From contig NC_087064.1 in assembly GCF_963678635.1 (NCBI RefSeq), positions 59,282,338 to 59,346,337 on the forward strand: a stretch of 64,000 bases of DNA. Reading direction: 5' to 3'. The notes under the pieces are model-generated. The model was not told the DNA's origin. It searched no databases and saw nothing but the letters and a program-made list of their open reading frames with translations. Positions 1 through 9,371 of the stretch are shown piece after piece. Within the stretch, counting starts at the first letter, position 1; each line of letters starts with the position of its first letter. Both the position numbers and the translations under genes were made by a program. Source of the DNA: Symsagittifera roscoffensis. Taxonomy: Eukaryota; Xenacoelomorpha; Acoela; Convolutidae.

Positions 1-761
1 TTGACATGCAGTTTTCCTCGGACCACCTCCAAAATCTCCTAACATCTATGTTGAGAGTTAAAGTGTTGTCTCCAACAATTTTGTAGTCGTCTGCATAACC
101 AAATGTTGCGGACATGACACAGGACGGTAGATCATTTATGAAGACTAGGAAGAGAAATGGCCCGAGTATAGAGCCCTGGGGAACGACGCTGAAGACTTCC
201 AGCACTCCGGAAATTGTGTCATTCAGCCTCACTGTTTGCTTCCGGTTGGAGAGGTAGGTGTGTGCAACTACTTCTCCAACTGCAACTACTTGAACAATTT
301 CCTTCAATTCCAGAAGTCGATAATTTCTCCATGAGGGTTCCGTGCGAGACTTTGTCAAAAGTTTTTTGAAAGTCCAAGTAGAAGGTGTTCAGGTAGTTGC
401 AGTTTGGCGAACATAGGCAGCTAAAAATTACGTGTAGATAATCTATTAGGTTTGTTATTGTCGATCGTTTAGGTCTAAAACCGTGTTGGTCTGGTGTTAG
501 GGTTGGGTAGTCGATTGGGGCCAGTTTATCACATATTAGTTTCTCAAGCAGTTTTGAGACTGCTGAGAGCAGGCTGATCGGTCTGTAATTTGATACGTCT
601 TGTTTATCCCCGTCTTTGAAAATTGCTGATCTTCCATTTTGTTGGAAATATCGCTTTTTTTGCTGTCAAGTTGAACAGTAAGTGAAGTGATTTTGGTAGT
701 GACTTTGAGAGGTTTTTCAGAAGAGTTTTACCGATCAAGTCTGGTCCATTTGCCTTATTTA
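1..761 (-). pseudogene. 3' half of split non-LTR retrotransposon ORF2 (reverse transcriptase)
   Basis: Reading the minus strand from 761 towards 1 gives the RT core of a CR1/jockey-like LINE. Visible blocks are a conserved opening (NKANGPDLIG), the SNYRPISLL block, a DFQKTFDKVSHG block holding the first catalytic Asp, a PQGSILGP block, and the active-site motif YADD inside FGYADDYKIVG near 85-115. Frame changes near 600 and about 250-300 show it is broken. The 3' end runs off the window at base 1. Its 5' half is at 18054-19379; the Maverick at 768-18047 sits between the two, and the coding frame rejoins once the Maverick and one target duplication are removed. The RT assignment is strong; the clade is an inference. 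Confidence 0.88.
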
Positions 762-767
762 CGTGCA
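762..767. repeat. Maverick target site duplication, left copy (CGTGCA)
   Basis: CGTGCA directly precedes the left terminus AGCAGTATATG. The same six bases follow the right terminus at 18048-18053. A 6-bp duplication is the known hallmark of Maverick/Polinton integration. The site lies in the RT gene of the host LINE. Confidence 0.92.
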
Positions 768-980
768 AGCAGTATATGTTGGGGCAGTTCAGCGGGGGGG
801 GGGGGGGGGGGTGAGGACCCCCATGTATTAACATAGGCTATAGAGTATCCGGTCCTCACCCTATGTATTAACATAGGCTATAGATTTCCCAATGTATTAA
901 GATAGGGAATAGGTTTCCCAATGTATTAAGATACGAGGTTTCAGATGGTATTTTCAGAAAAATTTTTGGCGCCCGAATTT
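768..980 (+). repeat. Maverick left terminal inverted repeat
   Basis: This 213-bp stretch matches the reverse complement of 17808-18047. It contains an 18-base G tract (794-811), two copies of the palindrome CCTATGTATTAACATAGG (about 820-837, first copy with a base change, and 860-877), and a repeated module of the type CCCAATGTATTAAGATA. It ends inside GGCGCCCGAATTT, after which left and right diverge. Confidence 0.9.
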
Positions 981-2100
981 TTTGATGGCGCCCGAATTTT
1001 TTGATTTTGTTTTTGTCGATACTTGCGTTTCTTAGCCGACTTTTATGCTTAGTGATATGTAAGGGCTGTCTTGTCTTACAAAAATTCAGTATGGTAAGTT
1101 TCAGAAGGTAAGTTTCAGAAAATTTTTTGAATTTTTTTAAAGTTTTTCTTGCAAATACATTTTATATTGAAAAAACAATTTTGTATTTAAAATCGAAAAA
1201 ATTTTCTTTGGATGGTAAATTTTTTATGGTAAGTTTTGACAAAACTTAAGTTTCGATTCAGAGAATGGGATCATAAACTAATTTATCACAGAATAATTTT
1301 TTTCTCGAAAGAATTTTTTAAATTATCATTTCATGTTATTTATTTTCCCTCATGTTATCTGGGGAAAATTGTCAAGAGGGGATTATCTTTGACAGGTTAG
1401 TTATTCCGCTCTACGGGATATCACGTGAATCTTGACAGCTCCTCACGGTTGATTACTTTTATATCCCACTCAATCTTTTTCGCCCAGGTTATCTGGAGAA
1501 CGGATGACAGATTCATTACACTTATTAATTTTATGACTTATTTTATAATTTTTCACATAATTATCTCACTTATTTTTACCTCAACTGGTTTATTTATTCT
1601 GTCATATATCTAGCTACAATTCATTTTAGTTCTCTTTTTATCACTTTGTTTTAATCTTTAAAAAACTCTTTGAAATTTCCAAATTCTCCAAAAAATTATC
1701 ATCCAAATTTATCAATTGCTCTACCACGGTAAAAGTTTACACTGAGAAAATTTTTGGTTGTGATATTTTTGTGTAATAATTTTTTCCATCTTTCTCAGAG
1801 TAAACTCTTAAGAAAATTATACAATTTACTAGAAGTTGGTTACAATTTTCGTAAATTTATCTACTTTATCGTTTATTCTTTCAATTGGGGGACTACAACA
1901 TCCATATTCCATCATCATTCTCCGTATTTCATCAAAGGGTTAGTTGCTAAGATGCTTTTCGTAAAAAAAATTAAGGAATATAAAAAGTTAAATTACATAA
2001 ATAATCAAACAATTCACTACATCGTATAGTAAAATTAATGCAAAAATTTACACTTACAAATAAAAAATTCACTTTTACATAAAATTACTGATAAAATTCA
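981..2100. other. AT-rich subterminal region of the Maverick, no gene recognised
   Basis: Short direct repeats continue just inside the inverted repeat (GGCGCCCGAATTTTTTGAT twice near 968-1005; GGTAAGTTTCAGAA near 1095-1120). The rest is AT-rich with only short open frames of biased composition (1425-1613 and 1754-2029 on the plus strand), which I regard as chance. It may hold terminal replication or transcription signals, but nothing specific can be shown. Confidence 0.5.
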
Positions 2101-2102
2101 AA

Positions 2103-2499
2103 ACATTCACATCATGAGCATTATTCAAGTTCTTCTGGAAGAATTTGAATAGAAGAAATGCTGAATAAACTGCGTAAGATCCACACAAATTATCAGTCTT
2201 TTGTAGCTTTCGAGGAACCATTCGTCGATGATTTTTGTCAAAAAGGGGTAAGTTGATCTCTTTCTTCCCAAAGAATCAGCAAAGTAGTAGCTTTTATCCA
2301 GTCGAGCAATCATAAGCCAGTGTTCTCCTCTATCATTGCTTGGGGCTGAGTTAATATTTGCATAAGAGTATTTTGTTAGTTGAGGTACTGTGTCAGAAGG
2401 GTATGATCCCATGTACTTGAACCTGAGCTCTGGAATTCTTGCAAGAATTTGCAAAAGAGAAAAATAATCCATCGTTTGCAATTGTAGGCTGATTAACAA
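2103..2499 (-). pseudogene. Maverick adenain-like cysteine protease (frameshifted)
   Basis: This is the capsid-maturation-type cysteine protease of Polintons (C5/adenain-like, ULP1 fold). An in-frame Met lies at 2472. GEHWLMIARLDKSYYFADS holds the catalytic His in the GEHW context followed by the Asp region. After the Ser-Thr-Tyr-Pro segment near 2245 the frame slips; in the next frame LCGSYAVYSAFLL supplies the nucleophile Cys. The gene follows the major capsid gene and a small Cys-rich membrane segment on the same strand, as expected in a virion morphogenesis cluster. A candidate 70-bp intron (2500-2569) lies just upstream. The family call is strong because both catalytic neighbourhoods are visible. 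The frameshift makes this copy non-functional. Confidence 0.85.
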
Positions 2500-2569
2500 C
2501 TAAAAAAGAAATTGATAGTTTGATAGTGTACTTTAGGATAAAAAAGAAAAAAAAAGAATAATGACTTAC
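2500..2569 (-). other. Candidate small intron upstream of the protease exon
   Basis: On the minus strand a GTAAGT donor (2569-2564) is followed by a T-rich tract ending TTTTTTAG at 2500, immediately before the open protease frame. The upstream exon would be the Cys-rich membrane segment at 2570-2800. Splicing at GTAAGT does not keep the frame here; a donor two bases upstream (GTGTAAGT) would. In a decayed copy either is possible. This is inference from splice consensus and frame only. Confidence 0.4.
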
Positions 2570-2800
2570 ACACATTTAGGAATTGAATCAACAAAGTCCC
2601 ATACACAAGCCTTATATAGTGGGCAAAGTTTATTGAATACTGTTTTACAGTCTAGGTTGAAGAAGTGTCTCGGGTTTTCAACTAAACAGCATTCTTTCTC
2701 TATTTTTTCTGGAGCTTTAGGTCTGAAGAAAAACAATATAGATAGTACAGAGATAATAACAAAGAAAAGTCCAAAAAAAGTTACAATATTTTTATAGGAA
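2570..2800 (-). pseudogene. Small Cys-rich single-pass membrane protein segment of Maverick
   Basis: Between the capsid gene and the protease, the minus strand is open for about 75 codons with no clear ATG. It begins with a strongly hydrophobic span (FFGLFFVIISVLSILFFF), giving one predicted membrane helix, followed by a polar region with five cysteines in a spaced pattern (ECC...DC...LC...AC...KC). A type II or signal-anchor topology with a disulfide-bonded ectodomain would fit. It could be a separate gene or a 5' exon joined to the protease. I do not recognise a named family. The opposite-strand ORF at 2561-2797 is its shadow. Confidence 0.5.
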
Positions 2801-2817
2801 CCTAAAACTCAAAAAAA

Positions 2818-4124
2818 TTAAACATTTTTAGCGACTGTTCCGAATTTGTCAGTTTGAATATTTGATAGTTTTTCTCCCAAGGCTATCACTTCCGTTACTT
2901 GCTCCAAGGGAAATTGGAAAAACATTTCTAATCTCAAGCTTTCTCCACTAAGTTCTGGATAATGCAAGTGTTCAGCGGCATCCTGTAGTGAAGTCAAGTC
3001 GAAAACTGGAATATAATGATTTTGAAAATCTTTCATAGGAAGAGCTGGAAAATCTTCGTTAAACTGCATTGCTTTCATTGTTGTAACATAGGGTCGACAA
3101 GGAGAAGTTGTATCTAATGAAATAATTGCTCTTCCACCCCGAATAATTCTAAGCTTTCTCGAATGAAATTGTTGATAATTGAAAGGATTTTCATAAAAAG
3201 ATTCCGCAACAGCCAAATTTGTATTCATTGCAACAGCTATCCTTCTGATTGGGGCATTATTGAAAACATTTTCCTGAATAAACTGGTTTTGACGAGATGG
3301 AATAATAAAGGTTCTTGCTATAGTTTCCATGTAATTGTAATGAGCAGGTTCCCTTTCCAGATTCCATTGCAAATATTGATGATTAGGTTAAGCGACTAAA
3401 ATTATTCTTGTAAACAGTGAACAATCAACTATTTTCAGACTGACATTTGGATTATCAGATAACATGTAAAAATTAGGTCTAGCTCGAATAAGTTTAATTC
3501 GAACTTTGGTATTTGGTAGCAACAGTTTTTCGCAAGTAAACAAATCAATGGCGAGCCTCCCATAGAGTGAAAAAGGTTATCCCTGTTACCAAGGAATTTG
3601 CTCTATCAGTGAATGGATACATATCAAATGCATCAGGATTTTCTTCAAAACTGTATCCATGACAAGCAAGAATTCCTTTATTACTCACTGCTGACGAGTT
3701 GAATTCGTTCGATATCTGTGCCTTATGAGGATATAATCCATTGGCATTGTAAACCATTGTATTGTTAAAATAAACTTCACAGTTGGAGAATAGAGAATGT
3801 AGTAGATTGTTTACATAAATTAAGTAAGTTTGTGGTTCCTCATCTGAATCTTCCTCCGATTTTGCTTTTTTTAAAAGCATCAAACAATCTTCCTTTGAAT
3901 AGTTGAAGCTTTAAGCTAAGATGGGTATCACGCATATCCAAGTAGAGATTACGATCTGTTTCAAATTCAAACTCAATACTGCTTTCATCCAGAGAAGTAC
4001 TGGGGAATATTTCTTGTGTGTAAGATGACATAATTGTTTCCAAAACTGGGACTTTACCAAAAATCTCCAAAGAAGTATTTGTAAACGCTCCGTACCAAAA
4101 AAGACTACTTTCATGTACACTCAT
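2818..4124 (-). pseudogene. Maverick major capsid protein, double jelly-roll type (broken in at least two places)
   Basis: The start is ATG at 4124 (MSVHESSLFWYGAF). The protein resembles the long conserved major capsid protein of Polintons, with segments such as ETDRNLYLDMRDTHLSLKL, NNLLHSLFSNCEVYFN, LFTCEKLLLPNTKVRIKL and a C-terminal SLRLEMFFQFPLEQVTEVI ending at the stop at 2818. The reading frame changes near 3850-3885 and again near 3550-3570. An in-frame TAA follows at about 3390 before the last 184-residue open stretch. Total span is about 430 codons, near the family's usual size. The protein forms the main shell of the predicted virion. It lies between a small basic protein gene and the protease. 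Recognition is by family resemblance, not a search. Confidence 0.85.
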
Positions 4125-4125
4125 T

Positions 4126-4486
4126 TTATCTTGTCAAAAATGTCTTTGCGAGAGCGACTGATTTTTGAACTACTCTTTCGAGAAATGGTTCTTCTTGTTC
4201 TACGCTTGGATTTCTTTTTTCCACCTCCCAGCTGTTTTCAAACTGTTTTTGTTCCAACATCTTTTGCAAACGTTTTGAGTTTTTTTCGTCCACTGACAAC
4301 TTCTCCAATCTCTGGAGCGGCAATTTCAAATAAATCTGCTCCGATTCTTTTTGCAGCTGGGACTATATATTTTTTAATGAAGGGAATTGCAGTTCTCCCA
4401 AGAGTTTGTGCAAGAGCACCAAAACCTCTTCCACGCTGCCTTGCATGTCCACAAAAAATAGGAAAATCTGCTGAGTTTTGAGCAAC
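4126..4486 (-). pseudogene. Small basic conserved Polinton protein (frameshifted)
   Basis: The likely start is the second Met of this frame at 4486 (MVAQNSADFPIFCGHARQRG). It is followed by a Gly/Arg-rich stretch and a helix-prone segment (IPFIKKYIVPAAKRIGADL, then a Val-Val-Ser-Gly-Arg-Lys-Lys segment). The frame slips near 4240-4260. In another frame the tail is Lys/Arg/Ser-rich and ends just before the capsid ATG. The composition suggests a nucleic-acid-associated or inner-capsid protein. Position between the minor and major capsid genes supports a structural role. I recognise it as a recurrent Polinton gene, but its function is not established from this sequence. Confidence 0.65.
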
Positions 4487-4506
4487 CATTTTGTATGAAG
4501 TATAAA

Positions 4507-5333
4507 TCAAAAATGATTATCCGAAATCTTGCGAAACAAGAGGACAACTCGTGTAATTCTTACGGACACAAAAGGAATTTTTTCACCTTTAGTATCCCTT
4601 AGTTCTATTTTTATGCTGTGGAAAGAGTGCTTTGATAATTTTTTAAATTGTAGATTTGTGAAGGATTGATATTTCATGTACTGTCCTGTAGATATTATGT
4701 CTCCATTTTTTACTTTGGAAATGAAAAGAATACAACGCAGTAATGGAGTTTTTGTATCGCCAACTATATTATATTCTATAATATCACTATAAATCATTAA
4801 GGAATATATTCTTATAATGTCATAAGAATACTGAGGATAATGTGGTCCTTTTCCTTTCATTATAACACCTGTCTGATTTTGTTCTAAATCACAACCAAAA
4901 ATGTGACTCAAATCAGCACTTTGAATTATAAACACTGATTGATCCTCAGGCAAATGAATAGCAACTTTTTGTGTAATCTTATCTATTGATACATAAATTC
5001 CGTTATATTCATATTTTGTGCGCCTATACGTTTTCGAACTTTGTCATTCATGGCTACAACTATATCAACAATACTTGGATACAATCCAGGTTCAACATGC
5101 ATCGGTTGAATTTTTCTTTTTTCCTCAGGACTTTCTCGTCCATCTACGAAAGTAAACTTTCCCTCTGTAACGTTTTGATACAAAGAAGGGTACCATATTT
5201 CTGAAATAGCAACCTCCCATTCTCCTTTTAGATGTATTTGTTCCGGTAGAAAATTTGTAAAGGAACTAAGACTGTTATTCGGATAGCAATTAAAAGAAGT
5301 ATTAAAAACTAGCTCAATAGTAAAAGAATCCAT
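4507..5333 (-). pseudogene. Maverick minor capsid (penton-like) protein, frameshifted
   Basis: I choose Met at 5333 (MDSFTIELVFNTSFN) over the Met at 5357 because the family typically begins with this hydrophobic strand. Conserved blocks include FLPEQIHLKGEWEVAISEI and EPGLYPSIVDIVVAMND in the N-terminal half. The C-terminal half has IFGCDLEQN, YDIIRIYSLMIYSDIIEYNI and FVSVRITRVVLLFRKISDN. The two halves are in different frames, joined by a slip near 4955-4985. About 270 codons in total is normal for the Polinton minor capsid/penton jelly-roll protein, which forms capsid vertices. It lies between integrase and the small basic protein gene, all on the minus strand. Confidence 0.85.
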
Positions 5334-5376
5334 GACAACTGATCGATAGAAACTCAATTTAAAAAATGACTTACCA

Positions 5377-6316
5377 CTAATCTGAACATTTTCTCAGCTC
5401 TTTTTCATAAAATTTTCCCAGAATTTCTTCTTTTTCGAGATCTTTGATGATGTATATTGGAGGTTTTTTTGTAGATATTGCCGAAATTTCAAAAATTTCA
5501 TCTGTAAACTGTGGCTTGTATCCTTTTCGGAACGGAATATCATTTTTCGAAATTCTAACTCTATCACCAATTTTGAATTTTGGTTTAGTATATTTCTTGA
5601 AAGATTTGTTATACAATATTGATAAAAAATCACTGTTTTTCACATCTCTGGGAGATTTTCCAATTGATCGATTTTTGCGGCAGTTCAATGTAGAAACCAA
5701 TTGCTGCAATTTGGGGACAAATTTTTCACCATGATCTTCAATGTAACGATATATTATATGTTTTAAAGATTGAATTGCTCTCTCTGCAAATGCAGCTTTT
5801 GTTTCACTCATTGTTGAGTAAACTTCAATGTCTTTCTCCTTGCAAAACTTTTTAAAAGTTCCCCCATATTCTGTTCCTTTATCAACCCAAAGTTTTTCAA
5901 GAGTGTTTTTTTGAGAAATAATTTTTCTAAAAGCTTGTAAAGTGTCTTTGGCATACTTTGTTTTCATTGTTTGAACTCTGACAAATTCGAAAAAATATCT
6001 ACAGCAACTAATAAATACTTGACTCCATTGTTTTGACTAGCTAACTTGTCTACAAAAGCCAAATTTATATACCAGATTTCATTGATATATTTAGAAACGC
6101 TTGAAGTCTTCGGAAAGACCTGATTGGTGGACCAAATTTTGTATACGATGTCTTGGTTTGTAAAAACTTTTCTACTTTCTTTTTTGATAAACCACTCGCT
6201 TTACTCAAGTTTTGAATAGAACCGTACGCAGCTCTGCCCCTAGAACACAATCTGTTTAGTCTTACCTTTTCAGATTTTGAAAGGGATCCAAGTTCCTCTA
6301 TCTTTTGCTTTGGCAT
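5377..6316 (-). pseudogene. Maverick retroviral-type integrase (frameshifted)
   Basis: The likely start is Met at 6316 (MPKQKIEELGSLSKSEK), beginning a basic helical N-terminal domain. The rve core follows: the first catalytic Asp in AFVDKLASQNNGVKYLLVAV (about 6000-6060), the second Asp in DKGTEYGG, and the Glu in STMSETKAAFAERAIQSLKH. The C-terminal region (KPKFKIGDRVRISKNDI... then IYIIKDLEKEEILGKFYEKEL) is an SH3/chromo-like DNA-binding segment typical of Polinton integrases. Frame slips near 6065 and 5970 break the gene. The family's enzyme joins element ends to 6-bp staggered target cuts, consistent with the 6-bp duplication found here. Confidence 0.9.
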
Positions 6317-6678
6317 TCTTGTTAATAACAAGTTTAGGAGAAATATGTGTTGCTTCCAGAATAGTAAAGTAAATATCTGGAAAATCGTATTTTTTCGCTT
6401 TAGTGCACACACAAAGTCTACAATAGATTCTTTTGTATCTCGATTATCCAATATAATATTGTCTGACTGGCTGATTTTAATTCTAGGAGAATTCAAAATT
6501 AAATCAAAATATGCTTATTGTTGCTCGTTTTCAACGTCGCATTTACAGCACTGTAAACAGAATCTAAATTTTTTGGTACAATCTCCTCTTTTTCTTGCTT
6601 TTGTTCCAGTTTTTGTTTTCTTGGAAGTGTACTTTGTGATTGATAAACTGAGTACGGAATTAAAACAAACTTTTCCAT
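6300..6678 (-). pseudogene. Conserved Polinton protein between ATPase and integrase (frameshifted)
   Basis: ATG at 6678 opens MEKFVLIPYSVYQSQS, followed by a Lys/Gln/Glu-rich linker. The frame ends at a TAA near 6498. A neighbouring frame then continues with LNSPRIKISQSDNIILDN and a segment resembling a short globular C-terminal domain, overlapping the integrase start. I recognise the opening and the SPRI...DN type of segment as recurrent in Polintons, where a gene of this size sits near integrase. No function can be assigned from the sequence. Confidence 0.55.
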
Positions 6679-6734
6679 ACTATGTCAATCGCTTAATGAC
6701 AAAAGGGGTGATGATAGATATCAATTGTAACCCT

Positions 6735-7627
6735 TTAGTTGAACTTAAAATAATTCTTCTTTTGTGTAGAGGAGTTCTTTTTTGTGTTAGTTCTGAAATT
6801 TTTTTTCGATATTTTACTACGTCTTCTTTCCGAAGATCTCGAAGCTCTCCTCTTAATAGGTTTACTAAACACTCGCTCAGAAACTGAATGAAATCTTTTG
6901 GGCAATTGAGAATGAATTGTTTTCGAAGCCTTAGGGAAAATTTTTGAAATATTGGGAGAATACAGACGTATTGTGTACTCATCGTCCAAAAACTTTGTCT
7001 CTATTCCAGCTGGTAAGTAAAATTTTGTTGGAACTGAGCCACTATTAGTGCAATACTTAAGTGAATCAACTGTTTTTGGGGTTAAATCAATAAGTAAATG
7101 ACCATAAGGAACGGATGTTGCATCTTGATACCACTCTTTCAATTGAGATCCTAGACCTAGTTGTTGACTTAATGTATTGATTTGTAAAACATCCCTCGGC
7201 GACTTGAACAAGACTATGTGTGTATTTTGTACTCTACATCTCGTCCTAATTTGCTTTGATGAAATAAATTGTGTTTGATGTATATTGTATTCAGACCCCT
7301 GTGTCTCCCCGCAGTAGCAATTTTTACAAATTGTATGGAGTTTGAAATTTCTTCACAAGAATCATCAAATATAAGCAAATACTTAGTTCCATTATTGGGG
7401 AGATTTTCAATCAAGTCAAAATCTACTCCTTGGATAAATTTAAGGTTTTTTCTTTGCATTTGACTATAAAGAGGTTGATAATGTTGATAAAAATAAAAAA
7501 TGTTGTCGAATGCTGGTTGAAAAGTACCAATCTTCAACCAATCAAAAATAAGATGCGATTTTCCAGATCCACTTGGTCCAACTAGGGAAATAAAAATTCA
7601 TTCTTTGGTAGATATTATTTTTTTCAT
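6735..7627 (-). pseudogene. Maverick packaging-type ATPase (FtsK/HerA superfamily), broken
   Basis: ATG at 7627 starts MKKIISTKE, followed at once by an in-frame TGA (7600-7598), then Walker A LVGPSGSGKS. Walker B is YLLIFDDSCEEI, followed by the family-typical sensor region ATAGRHRGLNTIYIKHNLF. A one-base slip near 7215-7225 moves to the frame with FKSPRDVLQINTLSQQLG and a C-terminal Lys/Arg/Ser-rich tail that ends at 6735. In relatives this ATPase pumps DNA into the capsid. The start overlaps the stop of the preceding small membrane protein as ATGA. Assignment is firm from the ordered motifs. Two lesions make it inactive. Confidence 0.9.
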
Positions 7628-7886
7628 AGCTTTGGAGAAGGTAGAATATAACCGACTGTACTTGATAAAATAGCTACCCAAACTGCTGTTTCTTCACATG
7701 TCGTGGATAACATAATTCGATTGATTGCACATACTAGCATCAAAACTATAATAAAAAATTGGCAAAAAAAACTAAAAGAGATCTATTACATGTACGTCCA
7801 AACAATTTCCATGATTTTCGTTCATGATTTTCTTCATCAAAAACAAAATTTCCTAAATTTACGGGCTTGTCACATTGGTCGACCAT
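7624..7886 (-). pseudogene. Small conserved Maverick membrane protein (frameshifted)
   Basis: A frame starting at Met 7886 (MVDQCDKPVNLGNFVFDEEN) gives about 35 polar residues. A slip inside the T-run near 7770-7785 leads to a second frame with a hydrophobic helix (FFCQFFIIVLMLVCAINRI) and the tail VWVAILSSTVGYILPSPKL, stopping at 7624. The combined product of about 88 residues has one certain membrane helix and a second weakly hydrophobic one. A tail of this type recurs in Polintons next to the ATPase. The TGA overlaps the ATPase ATG (ATGA), implying coupled translation or a shared transcript. A role in a membrane step of virion assembly is inference. Confidence 0.6.
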
Positions 7887-7964
7887 CTTAACTCTAAAAA
7901 GAAAAAGTTGACAATGAAATTTAATTAAAGTTTGAAAATGGTAGTACATTAAGAATAATATAAT

Positions 7965-8436
7965 TTACAATTTGTTAAAAAAACATCGAGTCCATGTTCC
8001 GTATGCAAATGCTTTTCTTTCTGCACAGTGAAGAGTTTTTGCATGACGAAATGGGTAGTTGCTACACCTCCAATCATATTCATCATCTTTGAATATCAAA
8101 AACTGAACTTTAGGGCAAGCGTAGTCTACCAAATTAATAATCTTTGTTTCCAAAAATTCTGATAGAATCTTACATTTTTCATAACCTTTTGCAAAAAATT
8201 CCGTGTCTGTGGCTTCTAGATTTTTTAATATTTTTTCAAGTTCAGTATATTTTTCGTAACCACAGCTCCAATTGATTCCATGAAGATGCTGTGTACACCA
8301 AAAAGATTGGGATGTTGGTTTGAATTTTTTTGGGAGGAAGAAAGGAATATCTTTCCGTTTGTCCATCCTTATAAACTCCTAATTCTTTCACTATATTGCT
8401 TTCGATACATTCAATATCCAAAACAACTAGACTCAT
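7965..8436 (-). pseudogene. DEDD exonuclease-like Maverick protein (frameshifted)
   Basis: The probable start is Met at 8436: MSLVVLDIECIESNIVKELG, where D-x-E right at the N terminus resembles exonuclease motif I of DEDD 3'-5' exonucleases, followed by a lysine/glycine turn. The frame shifts near 8345-8365. The other frame continues with FWCTQHLHGINW, then KIINLVDYACPKVQFL and CSNYPFRHAKTLHCAERKA before the stop at 7965. The conserved Cys/His-rich end (C...PFRH...HCAERK) is distinctive, and the opening, the CPK and the HCAE segments are recurrent in animal Polintons. The nuclease role is inferred from the DxE opening alone; the later Asp motifs are not certain. Confidence 0.55.
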
Positions 8437-8499
8437 TCTGTTAATTGATTTCTCTGGAGTTTTTTGTTTAAAATGATTAACAATCAAACAATGCATATA

Positions 8500-8883
8500 C
8501 TGATGAAGCAAATCTTTTAACATATAAACAGAAAAATAATCCAGTCACGTGACCAAGAAAGCATAAACTGGGGAGACTAGGTGCAACATAACAATACCCA
8601 GGACCTTTTTTTGTAGTAGATTTCACAGATCCAGTAGAGTCATGTAGAATTGCATGTAGTCTAAAAATTTTGGACTTTGCAAAAAAGTAATCCATACAGG
8701 AATTTCCGTATCCAATTAGTCCTTCAAAAGAGAATTTTTTGGTCCATTTCTTTTAAATTTATGTCCGGATCCAAAGCAATACAGGTACAAAGAAATAAAT
8801 TTTTTTCTTTCTGTATTTGATGAGAAATCTTGCCCAATAAACTCAAAAACTCTTAGAATTTCACTCAATTTCTGTACGTTCAT
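8500..8883 (-). pseudogene. Unrecognised Maverick gene overlapping the preceding PC4-like gene
   Basis: ATG at 8883 lies inside the end of the upstream gene, in another frame (MNVQKLSEILRVFEFIGQDF). The frame runs to about 8720. A neighbouring frame then carries LIGYGNSCMDYFFAKSKIF, LHAILHDSTGSVKS and a Gly/Cys/Pro-rich segment (KKGPGYCYVAPSL...CFLGHVTG). The two look like one protein of about 120-130 residues broken by a frameshift. I know no family for it. The short overlap with its neighbour is typical of compact viral-type gene arrays. Confidence 0.4.
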
Positions 8884-9304
8884 TTTCTACAGTGCATTCG
8901 TCAATAATGAAACAAGATTTTTTGAAGGTCTCTACATAACCTAGTGATGAAGGAAGCATATCAATTAATTTATCATATTCTTCTCTTTGTAGTTGTAAAG
9001 ATTGATTATTTTTCCATTGATTTCCATTTCTACGATATTGTACAAATTCTATTTTTTTGGTATCTGATCTGTATCTTATGTGAATTGTTCTTCTACCATT
9101 ATGCAGAATCTACTCAAAATGAGATATTTGGGAGTCTACGTCCAAATTCTGCAAGTTTGGTAAATTTTGTGATTCTATAATTGTTAGTGAAATTTTTTGG
9201 GACTTTTCTTCTAGAACAATATGAAAAAGTCCCAATTTATTGTGATGTTTTAGGAGTAAATTTCTTGAAAAGCCAATATTCCAACTCATACTGTTCAACA
9301 CCAA
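8861..9304 (-). pseudogene. PC4-like nucleic-acid-binding protein B of Maverick (internal TAG)
   Basis: One frame runs from Met 9304 (or Met 9289, MSWNIGFSRN) through an in-frame TAG near 9110 to a TGA at 8861. The C-terminal part has the layout of the PC4/p15 single-strand-DNA-binding fold: a strand with arginines (NGRRTIHIRYRSD), a second strand (KIEFVQYRRNGNQWKNNQ) and a helix (LQLQREEYDKLIDML). The gene downstream of PC4-like A shows the same strand-strand-helix plan, so the two may be paralogues. A single-strand-binding role in protein-primed replication would make sense. The fold call comes from pattern only and needs a profile search. Confidence 0.5.
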
Positions 9305-9371
9305 TACTAAATTAAAAATGATTTTGAGGATAAATAGTTAAATTACAAGACAAAAACATAAACAACACAAA

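Noticed and set aside
1754-2029. Plus-strand 91-codon frame as a Maverick gene
   Set aside because: AT-rich, biased Phe/Tyr/Ile/Lys composition, no recognisable pattern, and located in the subterminal region; probably chance.
2561-2797. Plus-strand 78-codon frame starting MTYTHLGIES
   Set aside because: The complementary strand encodes a membrane helix and spaced cysteines and fits the minus-strand gene array; the plus frame is its shadow.
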